Part shown: positions 34,552-43,975 of the stretch, piece by piece
How the letters are laid out: every line of letters begins with the position of its first letter
Numbering within the stretch: the stretch's first letter is position 1
Assembly (NCBI GenBank): GCA_009937425.1
Contig: JAACFO010000009.1
Location: forward strand, 1-64,000
DNA from: Gammaproteobacteria bacterium
GTDB taxonomy: Bacteria; Pseudomonadota; Gammaproteobacteria; HK1
Direction of reading: 5' to 3'
Length of the DNA stretch: 64,000 nt
Position numbers and translations under genes: made by a program
The notes under the pieces: model-generated
The model's input: the letters and a program-made list of their open reading frames with translations, nothing else
What the model was told of the DNA's origin: nothing
Database searches by the model: none

Positions 34552-35646
34552 ATGACAACGATTAGCGAAATTGTTCTTCATCGACTGAGGGTCCCCCTGA
34601 CGGTGCCTTACAAGTTGTCCTTAGTGGAGCTGCGCGCTTTCGACACCATCCTGGTGGAAGTGCATGATGGGGATGGCCGCGTCGGATACGGAGAGGCCAC
34701 GCTGCTCACGGGATACACCCAGGAGAGCACGAACCAGAGTTGGGACCTCGCCTGTCGGCTGTGCCGGGACATGGCGGGAAAATCGACCGGAGACATCAAG
34801 CGACGCGCGGGCGAGCACGATGCACAGGCAGCATTCACCAGCACCGCGATCACCACCGCTGTCGAGATGCTGGAAGCTAACTCCTGGTTGCGGAGCGAGC
34901 AGCGTACCGAAGTGCGGTTACTTGCATTGCTGCACGGTGAGACCGACGGTGAGCTCGCGGACGAGATCCGAATCCGCGTGGAACAGGGCTACAACACCTT
35001 CAAGGTCAAAGTGGGTTTCCACGCGGACACGGATCTCGCCCGGGTGGAACTCATCCAGAAGCTCCTCGCCGGGCGTGGGCAGATTCGCATCGACGCCAAT
35101 CAAGGTTACTCGACGGTGGATGCCTGCCGATTTGCCGGCGCCTTGGATCCGCAGGGCATCGAGCTGCTCGAGCAGACCTGCCGGGCAGGCGACTGGGAAG
35201 CAGCCGCGACGGTGGCAAAGGTCAGCACGGTGCCGATGATGCTCGACGAATCCATCTACACCCTGGACGACGTCGAGCGCGCTGCCAAGCTCGATGCGGC
35301 AGCTTACATCAAGTTCAAGCTCATGAAGGCCGGCGGCTGCGAGAAGCTCGCCCGTGCGCTGGATCGGATCCGCGAGCTCGGCATGATCCCGGTGCTCGGC
35401 AATGGCGTCGCGTGCGACATCGGCTGTTGGATGGAGGCCCGTATGGCAGGAGAGCTGATCCACAACGCGGGTGAGATGAACGGCTTTCTTAAAACCGAGC
35501 ACCCGATCGTGGAAAATCCCATGCCCGTGGAGTCCGGCGCCGTCGTCCTGGACCCGGATTACTGGCCACGGCTCGACCAGGCGGCGCTGGAGCGGTACGG
35601 GAAAGCCACGCTGCGTTGCTTGCCCCACGGCAGCGAGGAGGCTTGA
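34552..35646 (+). CDS. Enolase-superfamily enzyme, MLE-type (mandelate racemase/muconate lactonizing-like)
   Basis: FKVKVGF (KxK), IRIDANQGYS, IELLEQTC, MMLDESIYT, IKFKLMKAGG catalytic set; start MTTISEIVLHRLRVPL. Confidence 0.88.
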   Translation: MTTISEIVLHRLRVPLTVPYKLSLVELRAFDTILVEVHDGDGRVGYGEATLLTGYTQESTNQSWDLACRLCRDMAGKSTGDIKRRAGEHDAQAAFTSTAITTAVEMLEANSWLRSEQRTEVRLLALLHGETDGELADEIRIRVEQGYNTFKVKVGFHADTDLARVELIQKLLAGRGQIRIDANQGYSTVDACRFAGALDPQGIELLEQTCRAGDWEAAATVAKVSTVPMMLDESIYTLDDVERAAKLDAAAYIKFKLMKAGGCEKLARALDRIRELGMIPVLGNGVACDIGCWMEARMAGELIHNAGEMNGFLKTEHPIVENPMPVESGAVVLDPDYWPRLDQAALERYGKATLRCLPHGSEEA

Positions 35647-36105
35647 ATGTCGACGACAGGCAACATGGACCGCAAGACCCTCGTGACCGGCGTCATCGGA
35701 GCGGACACCCACATCGTCGGAAACCGCATCCTCAGCATGGCCCTCGAGCAGGCGGGCTACAAGGTGGTGACCCTCGGCGCCCTGACGCCGGCCGACGAGT
35801 TCGTCAAAGCCGCCATCGAAACGGCGGCCGACGGGATCATGGTCTCTTCGCTCTACGGTCAAGGAGAGCTCGATTGCCGCGGCTTTCGGGATCTCTGTGT
35901 GGAAGCCGGACTCGACGATATCCTGCTCTATGCGGGTGGAAATCTGGTGGTCGGTAAGCAACCCTGGCCGGAAGTGGAGAGACGCTTCGTGGACATGGGC
36001 TTCGACCGCGCCTTTCCGCCGGGAACCCGTGGCGAGGAAGTGATTGCGAGCCTCGCCAGGGACTTCGAGGCGAGACAGCAAGGCAAACGGAGGGCGGAGG
36101 ATTGA
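35647..36105 (+). CDS. glmS: Glutamate mutase-like sigma (B12-binding) subunit
   Basis: [12 protein letters not shown] (DxHxxG), [54 protein letters not shown]; close to GlmS/MutS. Confidence 0.93.
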   Translation: MSTTGNMDRKTLVTGVIGADTHIVGNRILSMALEQAGYKVVTLGALTPADEFVKAAIETAADGIMVSSLYGQGELDCRGFRDLCVEAGLDDILLYAGGNLVVGKQPWPEVERRFVDMGFDRAFPPGTRGEEVIASLARDFEARQQGKRRAED

Positions 36106-37526
36106 CGGCCCTGCTCATCGACTTCGGCAGCACTTACACAAAGCTACGGGCAGTCTCCCTGGACCCGCCGCGTGTCCTCGCCTCGGGACAGGGACCCTCC
36201 ACGGTGAGCACGGATATCACCATCGGGATGCAGGCGGCGCTGGCCGATCTGGAGCGACACCTGGGAACGCTTCCCGAGTTCGAGTACCGGCTCGCCTGCA
36301 GCAGCGCAGCAGGTGGATTGCGCATGGTCACCATCGGATTGGTACGCGAGCTTACCGCGGAGGCCGCGCGTCAGGCAGCCCTCGGTGCGGGAGCACGGCT
36401 CGTGGGCACGTTCGCACAACGCCTGACCCGCGATGACGCGGCAGCAATGGAGGCGCTGGCACCCGACATCGTGCTGCTTGCCGGCGGCACCGACGGCGGC
36501 AACGCCCATGTGATCCGGCAAAATGCGCTGACGTTGGCCGAGACATCCATCGAATGTCCGATCATCGTCGCCGGAAACCGCGCGGCAGCCGACGACATCC
36601 AGGATCGGCTCGCCGCAGGGGGAAAGACTGCACTGGTGACCGAGAACGTCATGCCCGAGTTCGCAGCGCTCAACATCGAGCCCGCGCGGGCAGCGATTCG
36701 AAAGGTCTTCATCGATCGCATCGTTCACGGCAAAGGCATCGACCGCGCGGCCGAACTGTTCGATGAGGTACTGATGCCGACACCCGCCGCGGTGATGGAG
36801 GGAGCACGACTGCTTGCCGAGGGCTGTGATGGTGTGGAAGGCGTCGGTCCGCTGCTCCTGGTGGACGTTGGCGGAGCCACCACCGACGTTCACTCCATTG
36901 CGACAGGAGAGCCGAGTGAAAGCGGCGTTGTCACCAGGGGCTTGCCGGAACCCTACGTCAAGCGAACCGTGGAAGGTGATCTGGGCATGCGCCACAATGT
37001 GCTTGCAGTGGTCGAAGAAGCAGGGCTTGATGTTTTGGCAGCCGACAGCGGCCTCGGGGCATCGCAGGTGGAGGAACTCGTGGCGGTATTCGCCGACGAT
37101 GTCGAGCGACTGCCGGCGTCACCCCAGGAGCGGGCGGTCGACAGAGCCCTTGCCCGGGCAACGGTTCGAATTGCGATCAAGCGACACGCGGGCACCATCG
37201 AAACCGTGCACACCGCAAACGGACCGGTCAGCGTGCAGCGCGGCAAGGATCTGAGCCACATCGCCATGATGGTCGGCACCGGCGGTGCCCTGGTGCACAG
37301 TGAGCGGCCGGCATTCATCCTGGAAGGCGGCCTGGCCAGTCCCGCGGATCCCCTCTCCCTCGGTCCACGCAACCCTCGCCTCATGATCGACGACGGCTAC
37401 TTGCTCTACGCCATCGGGCTTCTCAGCGCCGTTGCGCCTGCCGCGGCCGTTCGACTCGCGCACGCGCAGCTCAAAGCGGTCGAGCCCGAAAATTCCGGTA
37501 CCGGAACCAGTGCCGCATCCAGGTAA
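36102..37526 (+). CDS. glmL: GlmL/MutL-like protein of glutamate mutase clusters (ASKHA-type ATPase)
   Basis: [58 protein letters not shown] start overlaps glmS. Confidence 0.92.
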   Translation: MTALLIDFGSTYTKLRAVSLDPPRVLASGQGPSTVSTDITIGMQAALADLERHLGTLPEFEYRLACSSAAGGLRMVTIGLVRELTAEAARQAALGAGARLVGTFAQRLTRDDAAAMEALAPDIVLLAGGTDGGNAHVIRQNALTLAETSIECPIIVAGNRAAADDIQDRLAAGGKTALVTENVMPEFAALNIEPARAAIRKVFIDRIVHGKGIDRAAELFDEVLMPTPAAVMEGARLLAEGCDGVEGVGPLLLVDVGGATTDVHSIATGEPSESGVVTRGLPEPYVKRTVEGDLGMRHNVLAVVEEAGLDVLAADSGLGASQVEELVAVFADDVERLPASPQERAVDRALARATVRIAIKRHAGTIETVHTANGPVSVQRGKDLSHIAMMVGTGGALVHSERPAFILEGGLASPADPLSLGPRNPRLMIDDGYLLYAIGLLSAVAPAAAVRLAHAQLKAVEPENSGTGTSAASR

Positions 37527-39021
37527 GTCACTGCCATTCGGCGCCGCTCGCATACCGGACGACGTGTTCGAGTCCATGCGCCGCGAGAATCTCACTCGTT
37601 GGCCGACCGGTGCCGAGGTCGACATGGACGAGGCGGCCGACTACCACCGAAGCCTGCCCGAGCATAAGCAGCTCGGGATGGTAATGCGCAAGGCCGTCCA
37701 GGAGGGCTGCTGTCTCACCCAGCCCCGAGGCGGTTTCGGAACTGTAGAGATGCAGAAGCACCTCATGCAGACCCTGGATCGCGACGGACTGGCCGATATC
37801 GTGCCGACCACCACCGATAGCTACACCCGCAACGAACAGTGGCAGAACGCGCAGAAAGGAATGGAGGAATCTTCCAGCGCCGGTCGCTCGCTGCTGAACG
37901 GCTATCCCATGGTGAACTACGGGGTGAAGCTGAGCCGGGAACTCATCGAGGCCATCGACAAGCCCGCCATCGTTTTGTCGGGCACTGCCATGCCCAGGCT
38001 CACCGCCGAGATTGGACTCGCCGCCGGTTACTCGGGCTACCTGGGCTCCGGTATCGCCTACGTCACCTCGTACACCAAAGATCTCGGCATCGAAGCCGGT
38101 ATTCGCAACTACCAATACCTGGATCGTCTGGCCGCCGCGTATCAGGAGCGGGGTGTCGAGCTGCACCGCCGCCAACCCGGATTCCTGACCGGCACCAACA
38201 TTCCGCCGTCCATCGCTATCGTCGTGTGCGTGTTGGATGCCCTGCTGGCGGCCGAGCAGGGAGTGAAAAACTACGGACTCGAGCTCGGCCAAACCCTTCA
38301 CCTGATCCAGGACGCGGCGGCTATTCGAGCCTGCGGCGAGCTTTGCCAGGAGTACCTGGTCCGAGGCGGCCACACGGAAGTCTTCACCCCGGTGACATCG
38401 CTGCACTGGATGGGCGCGTGGCCACAGGACGAGGCACAGGCAGCTGCGTTGATCGTTTACGGCGGAGTGCTCGCGGCCGCTGGAGGAGCAGTGAGTGTCA
38501 CCACCAAGAGCACCCACGAAGCCATCGGCATCCCGACGCCGGAGGCCAACGCCGAGGGCTTGCGCATGACCCGAATGGGCATTTACCTGGCACGCACGAT
38601 TCGCCTCGAGGGCCTCGATGAGTACGAACGAGAGAAACAGCTCATCGGCCGCGAAGTACGCCCGGTGGTGGAAAAGGTCCTGGACATGGGCGATGGGGAC
38701 GTGGCCCTCGGATCCGTGCGCGCCATCGAGGCGGGCGTGCTGGACATTCCCTGGTCGCCCAACCGGCATGTAAAAAGCCGCGTGCTACCAGCACGCGATG
38801 TGGACGGATATCTTCGTATTCTCGAGCCCGGCGACATGCCGATACCCAAGGACGCCCTCGAGTATCACCAGGAGAGACTGCGTATGCGCGCCGAGCGTGA
38901 TAGTCAACCGTATGGGCCGGACCTCGCCGTGTCGAGCGTGTACGAAATCTCCGAGACCCTGGATCGCCTGCTACCGTTTCCCTGGCGTGATGAAGTGCTA
39001 ACGAAGGGGCCGAAGGGGTGA
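37510..39021 (+). CDS. Glutamate mutase epsilon-like subunit with diverged active site
   Basis: WPTGAEVDMDEAADYHRSLP, QPRGG, DSYTR, AGRSLLNGYPMVNYGVK, LLAAEQGVKNYGLELGQ, WMGAWPQDEAQA, THEAIGIPTPEANAEG place it in the GlmE family; VLSGTAMPRL and YLGSGIAY differ from the canonical ARHGTPDSRL and NEGGGISY. GTG start at 37510. Confidence 0.9.
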   Translation: MPHPGKSLPFGAARIPDDVFESMRRENLTRWPTGAEVDMDEAADYHRSLPEHKQLGMVMRKAVQEGCCLTQPRGGFGTVEMQKHLMQTLDRDGLADIVPTTTDSYTRNEQWQNAQKGMEESSSAGRSLLNGYPMVNYGVKLSRELIEAIDKPAIVLSGTAMPRLTAEIGLAAGYSGYLGSGIAYVTSYTKDLGIEAGIRNYQYLDRLAAAYQERGVELHRRQPGFLTGTNIPPSIAIVVCVLDALLAAEQGVKNYGLELGQTLHLIQDAAAIRACGELCQEYLVRGGHTEVFTPVTSLHWMGAWPQDEAQAAALIVYGGVLAAAGGAVSVTTKSTHEAIGIPTPEANAEGLRMTRMGIYLARTIRLEGLDEYEREKQLIGREVRPVVEKVLDMGDGDVALGSVRAIEAGVLDIPWSPNRHVKSRVLPARDVDGYLRILEPGDMPIPKDALEYHQERLRMRAERDSQPYGPDLAVSSVYEISETLDRLLPFPWRDEVLTKGPKG

Positions 39022-39103
39022 AGTTTGCACATTGACCTGCATCATGGCATGGCCCCGGCAGCTCTGGTAATTGGTTGGGATCGGTACACCAGGAGACGCA
39101 ACG

Positions 39104-39895
39104 GTGAGTAAAAAGACGGGTATCCCTCGGGCCGAGCAGGCAGAGAATATACCGGCGCAGAATCCGAAACCGGTGAAGAATCCGCAAAAGCGGCGCTACG
39201 TGGATCCATCCTGCGCCTACTGTCCGCCCAGCGTGCGCGCCTGCCGGCAGGGCGAGGACGAAGAGCGCGGACCGGGCTTCTGCCCGTCCAGGGTAGCCCG
39301 GGAGACCGTCGACGACGCCTTCGAGCTCTATTCCGATCCGTTCGTGCGCAAGGTCGCACAAGTGTCGGCGCGCGTTGAAAGCGAAGGCTACTGCCGATGG
39401 ACCCGGGTCGAGGAGATCTGCGCCTTCGCTCGCCGCATGGGCTTCAAGAAAATCGGCATCGCCACCTGCATCAGCTTTGTCGATCAAGCGTATACCCTTA
39501 GCGGCATTCTCGAGAGCCACGGCTTCGAGGTCGCCTCGGCTGCGTGTAAGCACGGCAGCGTTGCCAAGGAGTCCATCGGCTTGAAGGATTCGGAAAAGAT
39601 CCGCCCAGGTGGGCACGAGTCCATGTGCAACCCGGTCTCCCAGGCGCAGCTTCTCAACCAGGCCGGCTGCGAGTTCAATGTCGTACTGGGCCTTTGCATC
39701 GGACACGACAGCCTGTTCTTCAAGCACTCCGAAGGACTCGCCACCACGCTGGTCGCCAAGGACCGCGTGCTCGCCCATAATCCCATTGGTGCCCTGAACC
39801 TGGCAGATTCGTACTATGAAAAGGTCTGGGGACCGGAGCGTCCAAGCAAGCCACCGAAGCTGCCGAAGCAGGGACGGCGGCGTAAGGAGAGTTGA
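39104..39895 (+). CDS. DUF1847-like Cys-rich putative metal-binding protein
   Basis: CAYCPPSVRAC...GFCPS, GYCRWTRVEEICAFARRMGFKKIGIATCISFVDQA, CKHGSVAKESIGL, CNPVSQAQLLNQAGCEFNVVLGLCIGHDSLFFKHSEG, TLVAKDRVLAHNPIGAL; GTG start with AGGAGA upstream. Confidence 0.82.
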   Translation: MSKKTGIPRAEQAENIPAQNPKPVKNPQKRRYVDPSCAYCPPSVRACRQGEDEERGPGFCPSRVARETVDDAFELYSDPFVRKVAQVSARVESEGYCRWTRVEEICAFARRMGFKKIGIATCISFVDQAYTLSGILESHGFEVASAACKHGSVAKESIGLKDSEKIRPGGHESMCNPVSQAQLLNQAGCEFNVVLGLCIGHDSLFFKHSEGLATTLVAKDRVLAHNPIGALNLADSYYEKVWGPERPSKPPKLPKQGRRRKES

Positions 39896-39898
39896 CCC

Positions 39899-40294
39899 AT
39901 GGCTTTGTTTACATGGAAGGACGAGTATCTCCTCGGCCTGGAGCCGCTGGACTTCGAACACAAGGACCTTTTCGAGTGCATCAACAATTTGTACGAGCAG
40001 TGCAGAATCCAAACCGAAGGAGGCGAGATCGAGGATTGTCTAGGTCAACTGCACGTGCGGCTGGTCGCGCACTTCGCCCTCGAGGAGAAAACCATGTGCG
40101 AGATGAAGAATCCTCACTACGAAGCTCACAAGGCCGAGCACGATCGATTTCTCGAGGAAGTCACGGAAGTCGTAGCCAGCTTCGGCACAACCCCTGACGA
40201 GGAACACGTGGAAGCATTTGCCATTCGGGTGAAGGAGTGGATCCTGACCCACATCACCACCACCGATCGACAACTGGTTACGCGCGGACGCTGA
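39899..40294 (+). CDS. Bacteriohemerythrin
   Basis: FTWKDEYLLGLEPLDFEHKDLFECINNLYE, HFALEEKTMCEMKNPHYEAHKAEHDRFLEEV, WILTHITTTDRQL hemerythrin ligand pattern. Confidence 0.93.
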   Translation: MALFTWKDEYLLGLEPLDFEHKDLFECINNLYEQCRIQTEGGEIEDCLGQLHVRLVAHFALEEKTMCEMKNPHYEAHKAEHDRFLEEVTEVVASFGTTPDEEHVEAFAIRVKEWILTHITTTDRQLVTRGR

Positions 40295-40372
40295 CAGAAA
40301 GACGAATCGGCGCCAAAATAGACTGACCCGTTCGACGCATGCCGCGACGACGGCATACGGAGAAGGGCCACA

Positions 40373-41125
40373 TTGAAATCGACCACCTTCAAACAAGAGG
40401 CACCTGTTGCGGCAGGCGCTGCCCGTTCACAACTCCTGTATGAGATCGCCAGCGGCGTCAGCGGGCTCGCGCTGGCGTTGTTCATGTGGGGGCATCTGCT
40501 GCTCGTGGGCTCCATACTGCTCGGGGCACGGGGATTCGACAGCCTCGCGGGCTGGCTCGAGGACAACTGGATCGCGCAACCCACGGTGGTGGTAGTACTG
40601 GTGCTGTTCCTGCTGCACGCCGCCATGGCCAGCCGCAAGATACCGGCTCAGCTGCGCGAACGCCGGCGCATGATCGCGCTTGCCCGCGGGCTCAAGCAGT
40701 CCAGGGGGCCGCCTGGCTCGGCCTTCCAGCCCCATCTCGAATCCATGTTGTGGATCTGGCAGGTGCGTACCGGCATGGTGATCCTGGTTCTGGGCAGCTT
40801 CCACGTGTTGCTGCTGGGCGTCGACGTGTTGACGCCCCTGTTCGGTGAGAGCACGGGCATCGAGGCGGCGACGTCCACCGCGCGGGTTCGCGGCGGTCTC
40901 TGGCCCATCTATGCCGTGCTTCTGCTGGCGGTGGAATTCCACGCCAGCGTTGGCCTGTATCGCCTGTTCGTTAAATGGGGTGCGGGCGCATGGCTCACAC
41001 GACCAACACTGCATCGCCTGGAGCAAATCATATTCTGGCTCGTCCTGGGACTCGGTGCAGTGACCCTCGTGGTCCTCGCCGGCGTGATCGAGCCGCCGTT
41101 CGCCTTCCTGTTGAACGGTTCATGA
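40373..41125 (+). CDS. frdC: Fumarate reductase cytochrome b subunit (Wolinella-type)
   Basis: Five hydrophobic segments with His residues (LFMWGHLLLVGSILLG, FLLHAAMASRKIP, GSFHVLLLGVDVLTP, AVEFHASVGLYRLFVKWG); directly upstream of frdA and frdB. Confidence 0.88.
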   Translation: MKSTTFKQEAPVAAGAARSQLLYEIASGVSGLALALFMWGHLLLVGSILLGARGFDSLAGWLEDNWIAQPTVVVVLVLFLLHAAMASRKIPAQLRERRRMIALARGLKQSRGPPGSAFQPHLESMLWIWQVRTGMVILVLGSFHVLLLGVDVLTPLFGESTGIEAATSTARVRGGLWPIYAVLLLAVEFHASVGLYRLFVKWGAGAWLTRPTLHRLEQIIFWLVLGLGAVTLVVLAGVIEPPFAFLLNGS

Positions 41126-43077
41126 GCGGCGGCGCAATACACACGACTGACGTTCTGGTGATCGGCGGCGGGCTTGCCGGGGAGCGTACCGCCATCGAAG
41201 TTGCGGCGGCGGGCCACAGCGTGACCGTACTCTCCGTGGTGCCGCCGCGGCGCAGTCACAGTTGCGCGGCCCAGGGCGGCATGCAGGCCGCGCTCGCCAA
41301 CTGCGTCAAGGCCGAAGGCGATAGCACCGACTGGCATTTCCTGGATACGGTCCGCGGCTCGGACTGGGGAGCCGATCAGGAGGTGACACGGATCTTCGCC
41401 GAAGAAGCACCGGTGGCTGTGCGTGAGCTGGCACACATGGGGGTCCCCTGGACACGCGTGCGCGGGGGCGCGAACGCCTACTTCATAAAGGGCGACCGCG
41501 TTGCCATCGACGAGCCGGAGGAGAAAGCCGGCCTGATCATGCACAGGGACTTCGGCGGCACGGCAAAATGGCGCGCCTGCTATGCGGCAGCCGGCACCGG
41601 TCACGCAGTGCTCTACGCGGTGGATTCCGAGGTGGTGCGTCTCGGCATCACGGTGCGCGATCGCATGGAAGCCGTGGCCCTGATCCACGAGGACGGGCGC
41701 TGCTGGGGCGTCGTCGCCAGATGCCTGCGCACAGGACATCACGGAGCATTTCTGGCGAAGGCCACGATCATAGCCACCGGCGGATTCGGGCGCGTCTACG
41801 GTCAGTACACCACCAACGCCACCATCAACGAAGGCACAGGCACCGCCATCGCGCTGGCAACCGGCGCTGTGCCCCTGGGCAACATGGAAGCCATCCAGTA
41901 CCACCCCACTGCCCTCGCGCCCAGCGGCATCCTCGTGACCGAAGGCTGTCGCGGCGACGGCGGCTACCTGCTCGACAAGGATGGCCGCCGCTTCATGGTG
42001 GATGCCGAACCGGAGAAACAGGAACTCGCCAGCCGCGACGTGGTCTCGCGGCACATGGTGGAATGCATGCGCGCCGGCAAGGGTGTGGAGACGCCCTACG
42101 GACCGCACCTGTGGCTCGATCTCCGTCATCTCGGTAAAAAACACCTGACCACGAAGTTGCGCGAAGTGTGGGATATCTGTCACGACTTCGTCGGCGTCAA
42201 TCCGGAAAAGGAACTGATCCCGGTGCGGCCGACGCAGCACTATTCCATGGGTGGTATACGCACCAACAAAGATGGTGAGGCTTACGGTATGCGCGGGTTG
42301 TTCGCCGCCGGGGAAGCCGCCTGCTGGGACATGCACGGTTTCAACCGGCTGGGTGGTAACAGCCTGTCGGAGACCATCGTGGCCGGGCGCATCGTCGGGC
42401 GGCGGGTCGCAGGCTTCGTTTCCGAAACATCCCTGCATGTGGACACGCGTATCGCCATGGATGCCATAGCGGCGGCGGAATCCCGCGCGAAAGAATGGCT
42501 GGCGCGCAGCGGCAGCGGTCCCAGCGTCTATGGGATCCGCGATGCAATGGGTGAAACCATGATGCAACTGGTGGGCGTATTCCGCAGCGGCGATGAGCTG
42601 GAACGGGCGGTAAGCAACTTGAGATCCTTGCTGGATGACTGTCGCAAGGCCGTGCTGCGCTCGAAAGTACCCGGGATGAATCCGGAACTCTCCTTCGCCC
42701 TGCGGCTCGAGGGGATGCTGAAACTCTCACTGGTGACCGCCATTGGAGCGCTCGCACGCACCGAGAGCCGCGGCGCTCATTTCCGTACCGACTACCCTTT
42801 GCGCGACGACGCCAATTGGCTGAACCGCACACTGGTGCGCTGGCCCGTGGATGCGTCGGAGCCGGTCTTCTCCTATGAACCGGTGGGCCTCCTGGATCTG
42901 CCGCCAGGGCATCGTGGCTACGGCAGTGACCATCGCCACGAGATGCGGTGCTCCATCGGCGACTACAACTCCGCGGTCGCCGATGCGCAACAGGCCCAGG
43001 GACGTCTGCCGACACGGGAAGAATTCGGCAGCCGCATGCACTGGGGCGCATGGCAGAACACAGGCGCAGTCACATGA
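41122..43077 (+). CDS. frdA: Fumarate reductase/succinate dehydrogenase flavoprotein subunit
   Basis: LVIGGGLAGERTAIEVA, HSCAAQGGMQAAL, HRDFGGTAKWRACYAAAGTGHAVLYAV, IQYHPTALAPSGILVTEGCRGDGG, SRDVVSRHM, QHYSMGGIRTN. Start set to MSGGAIHTTD. Confidence 0.95.
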   Translation: MSGGAIHTTDVLVIGGGLAGERTAIEVAAAGHSVTVLSVVPPRRSHSCAAQGGMQAALANCVKAEGDSTDWHFLDTVRGSDWGADQEVTRIFAEEAPVAVRELAHMGVPWTRVRGGANAYFIKGDRVAIDEPEEKAGLIMHRDFGGTAKWRACYAAAGTGHAVLYAVDSEVVRLGITVRDRMEAVALIHEDGRCWGVVARCLRTGHHGAFLAKATIIATGGFGRVYGQYTTNATINEGTGTAIALATGAVPLGNMEAIQYHPTALAPSGILVTEGCRGDGGYLLDKDGRRFMVDAEPEKQELASRDVVSRHMVECMRAGKGVETPYGPHLWLDLRHLGKKHLTTKLREVWDICHDFVGVNPEKELIPVRPTQHYSMGGIRTNKDGEAYGMRGLFAAGEAACWDMHGFNRLGGNSLSETIVAGRIVGRRVAGFVSETSLHVDTRIAMDAIAAAESRAKEWLARSGSGPSVYGIRDAMGETMMQLVGVFRSGDELERAVSNLRSLLDDCRKAVLRSKVPGMNPELSFALRLEGMLKLSLVTAIGALARTESRGAHFRTDYPLRDDANWLNRTLVRWPVDASEPVFSYEPVGLLDLPPGHRGYGSDHRHEMRCSIGDYNSAVADAQQAQGRLPTREEFGSRMHWGAWQNTGAVT

Positions 43078-43835
43078 GCGAGGCGACGAAGACGAGGCGG
43101 CTGCGATTCGAGATCTTCCGTTACAACCCGCAAGATCCCGCATCGAAACCCCATGTGGAGCATTTCGAGCTCGACGAAACACCCTACATGTCGCTGTTCC
43201 TCGCGCTGAATCAGATCCGCGAGCACGATGATCCCAGCCTGCAATTCGACTTCGCCTGCCGCTCCGCCGTTTGCGGCTCCTGCGGCATGATGGTGAACGG
43301 CCGCCCGGCTCTGGCCTGCCGCACGCAGACCAGCGATTTGCCCACTGTGATACGCCTGTATCCGCTACCGGTATTCAAGCTCATCGGCGATCTCTCCGTG
43401 GACACCGGCAGCTGGTTTCGTGCGCTGGCGGAACACGTGGAAGGCTGGGTGCACGAGCGCGCCCTGTTCGACGAGAATGCGCCGGAAGAGCGCATGAACG
43501 ACGATGTTGCCCAGGCCATCTACGCGGCCGACCGGTGCATCGAATGCGGATGCTGCATCGCCGCCTGCGGCGTGGCGAACGTCAACGGAGACTTCGCGGG
43601 TCCTGCCGGACTGAATCGCGTCGCGCGTTTCATGCTGGACCCCCGCGACCGTCGCGAGGACGCGGACTGGTTCGACATCGTTGCCAATGAGGACGGTGTC
43701 TTCGGCTGCCTCGGCATGATGGCGTGCCACGACGTTTGCCCTAAGGAACTCCCGCTGCTGGAGGTATACGGTTTTCTACGCAGGAAGATGCTGGCAGCGG
43801 GCCTGGGTGTCGGCACGGCGGCGCGATCGGGCTGA
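43074..43835 (+). CDS. frdB: Fumarate reductase iron-sulfur subunit
   Basis: FDFACRSAVCGSCGMMVNGRPALAC, CIECGCCIAACGVANV, GCLGMMACHDVCPKELPL. Confidence 0.95.
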   Translation: MSEATKTRRLRFEIFRYNPQDPASKPHVEHFELDETPYMSLFLALNQIREHDDPSLQFDFACRSAVCGSCGMMVNGRPALACRTQTSDLPTVIRLYPLPVFKLIGDLSVDTGSWFRALAEHVEGWVHERALFDENAPEERMNDDVAQAIYAADRCIECGCCIAACGVANVNGDFAGPAGLNRVARFMLDPRDRREDADWFDIVANEDGVFGCLGMMACHDVCPKELPLLEVYGFLRRKMLAAGLGVGTAARSG

Positions 43836-43975
43836 CCTCGGAGTTGAGCGGCAAGGTCAACGCTTACGTCATAAGCATTTTGATATCACGCTTGGTGGCA
43901 CGAGGCTCGTTTCTGGCGGTTTTCTCGCTCAAACCGTAGAATCCGGGCTGAACAAAGGGTGCACTACCGGGCCCC

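Noticed and set aside
34552-35646. Annotating the enolase-superfamily gene as methylaspartate ammonia-lyase by context
   Set aside because: Sequence motifs indicate the MLE subgroup rather than the MAL family; only a functional analogue can be proposed.
37528-38769. 413-aa minus-strand ORF opposite the glmE-like gene
   Set aside because: Antisense artefact; glmE family motifs are on the plus strand.
40909-42567. 552-aa minus-strand ORF opposite frdA
   Set aside because: Antisense artefact of codon bias; no recognisable protein motifs.
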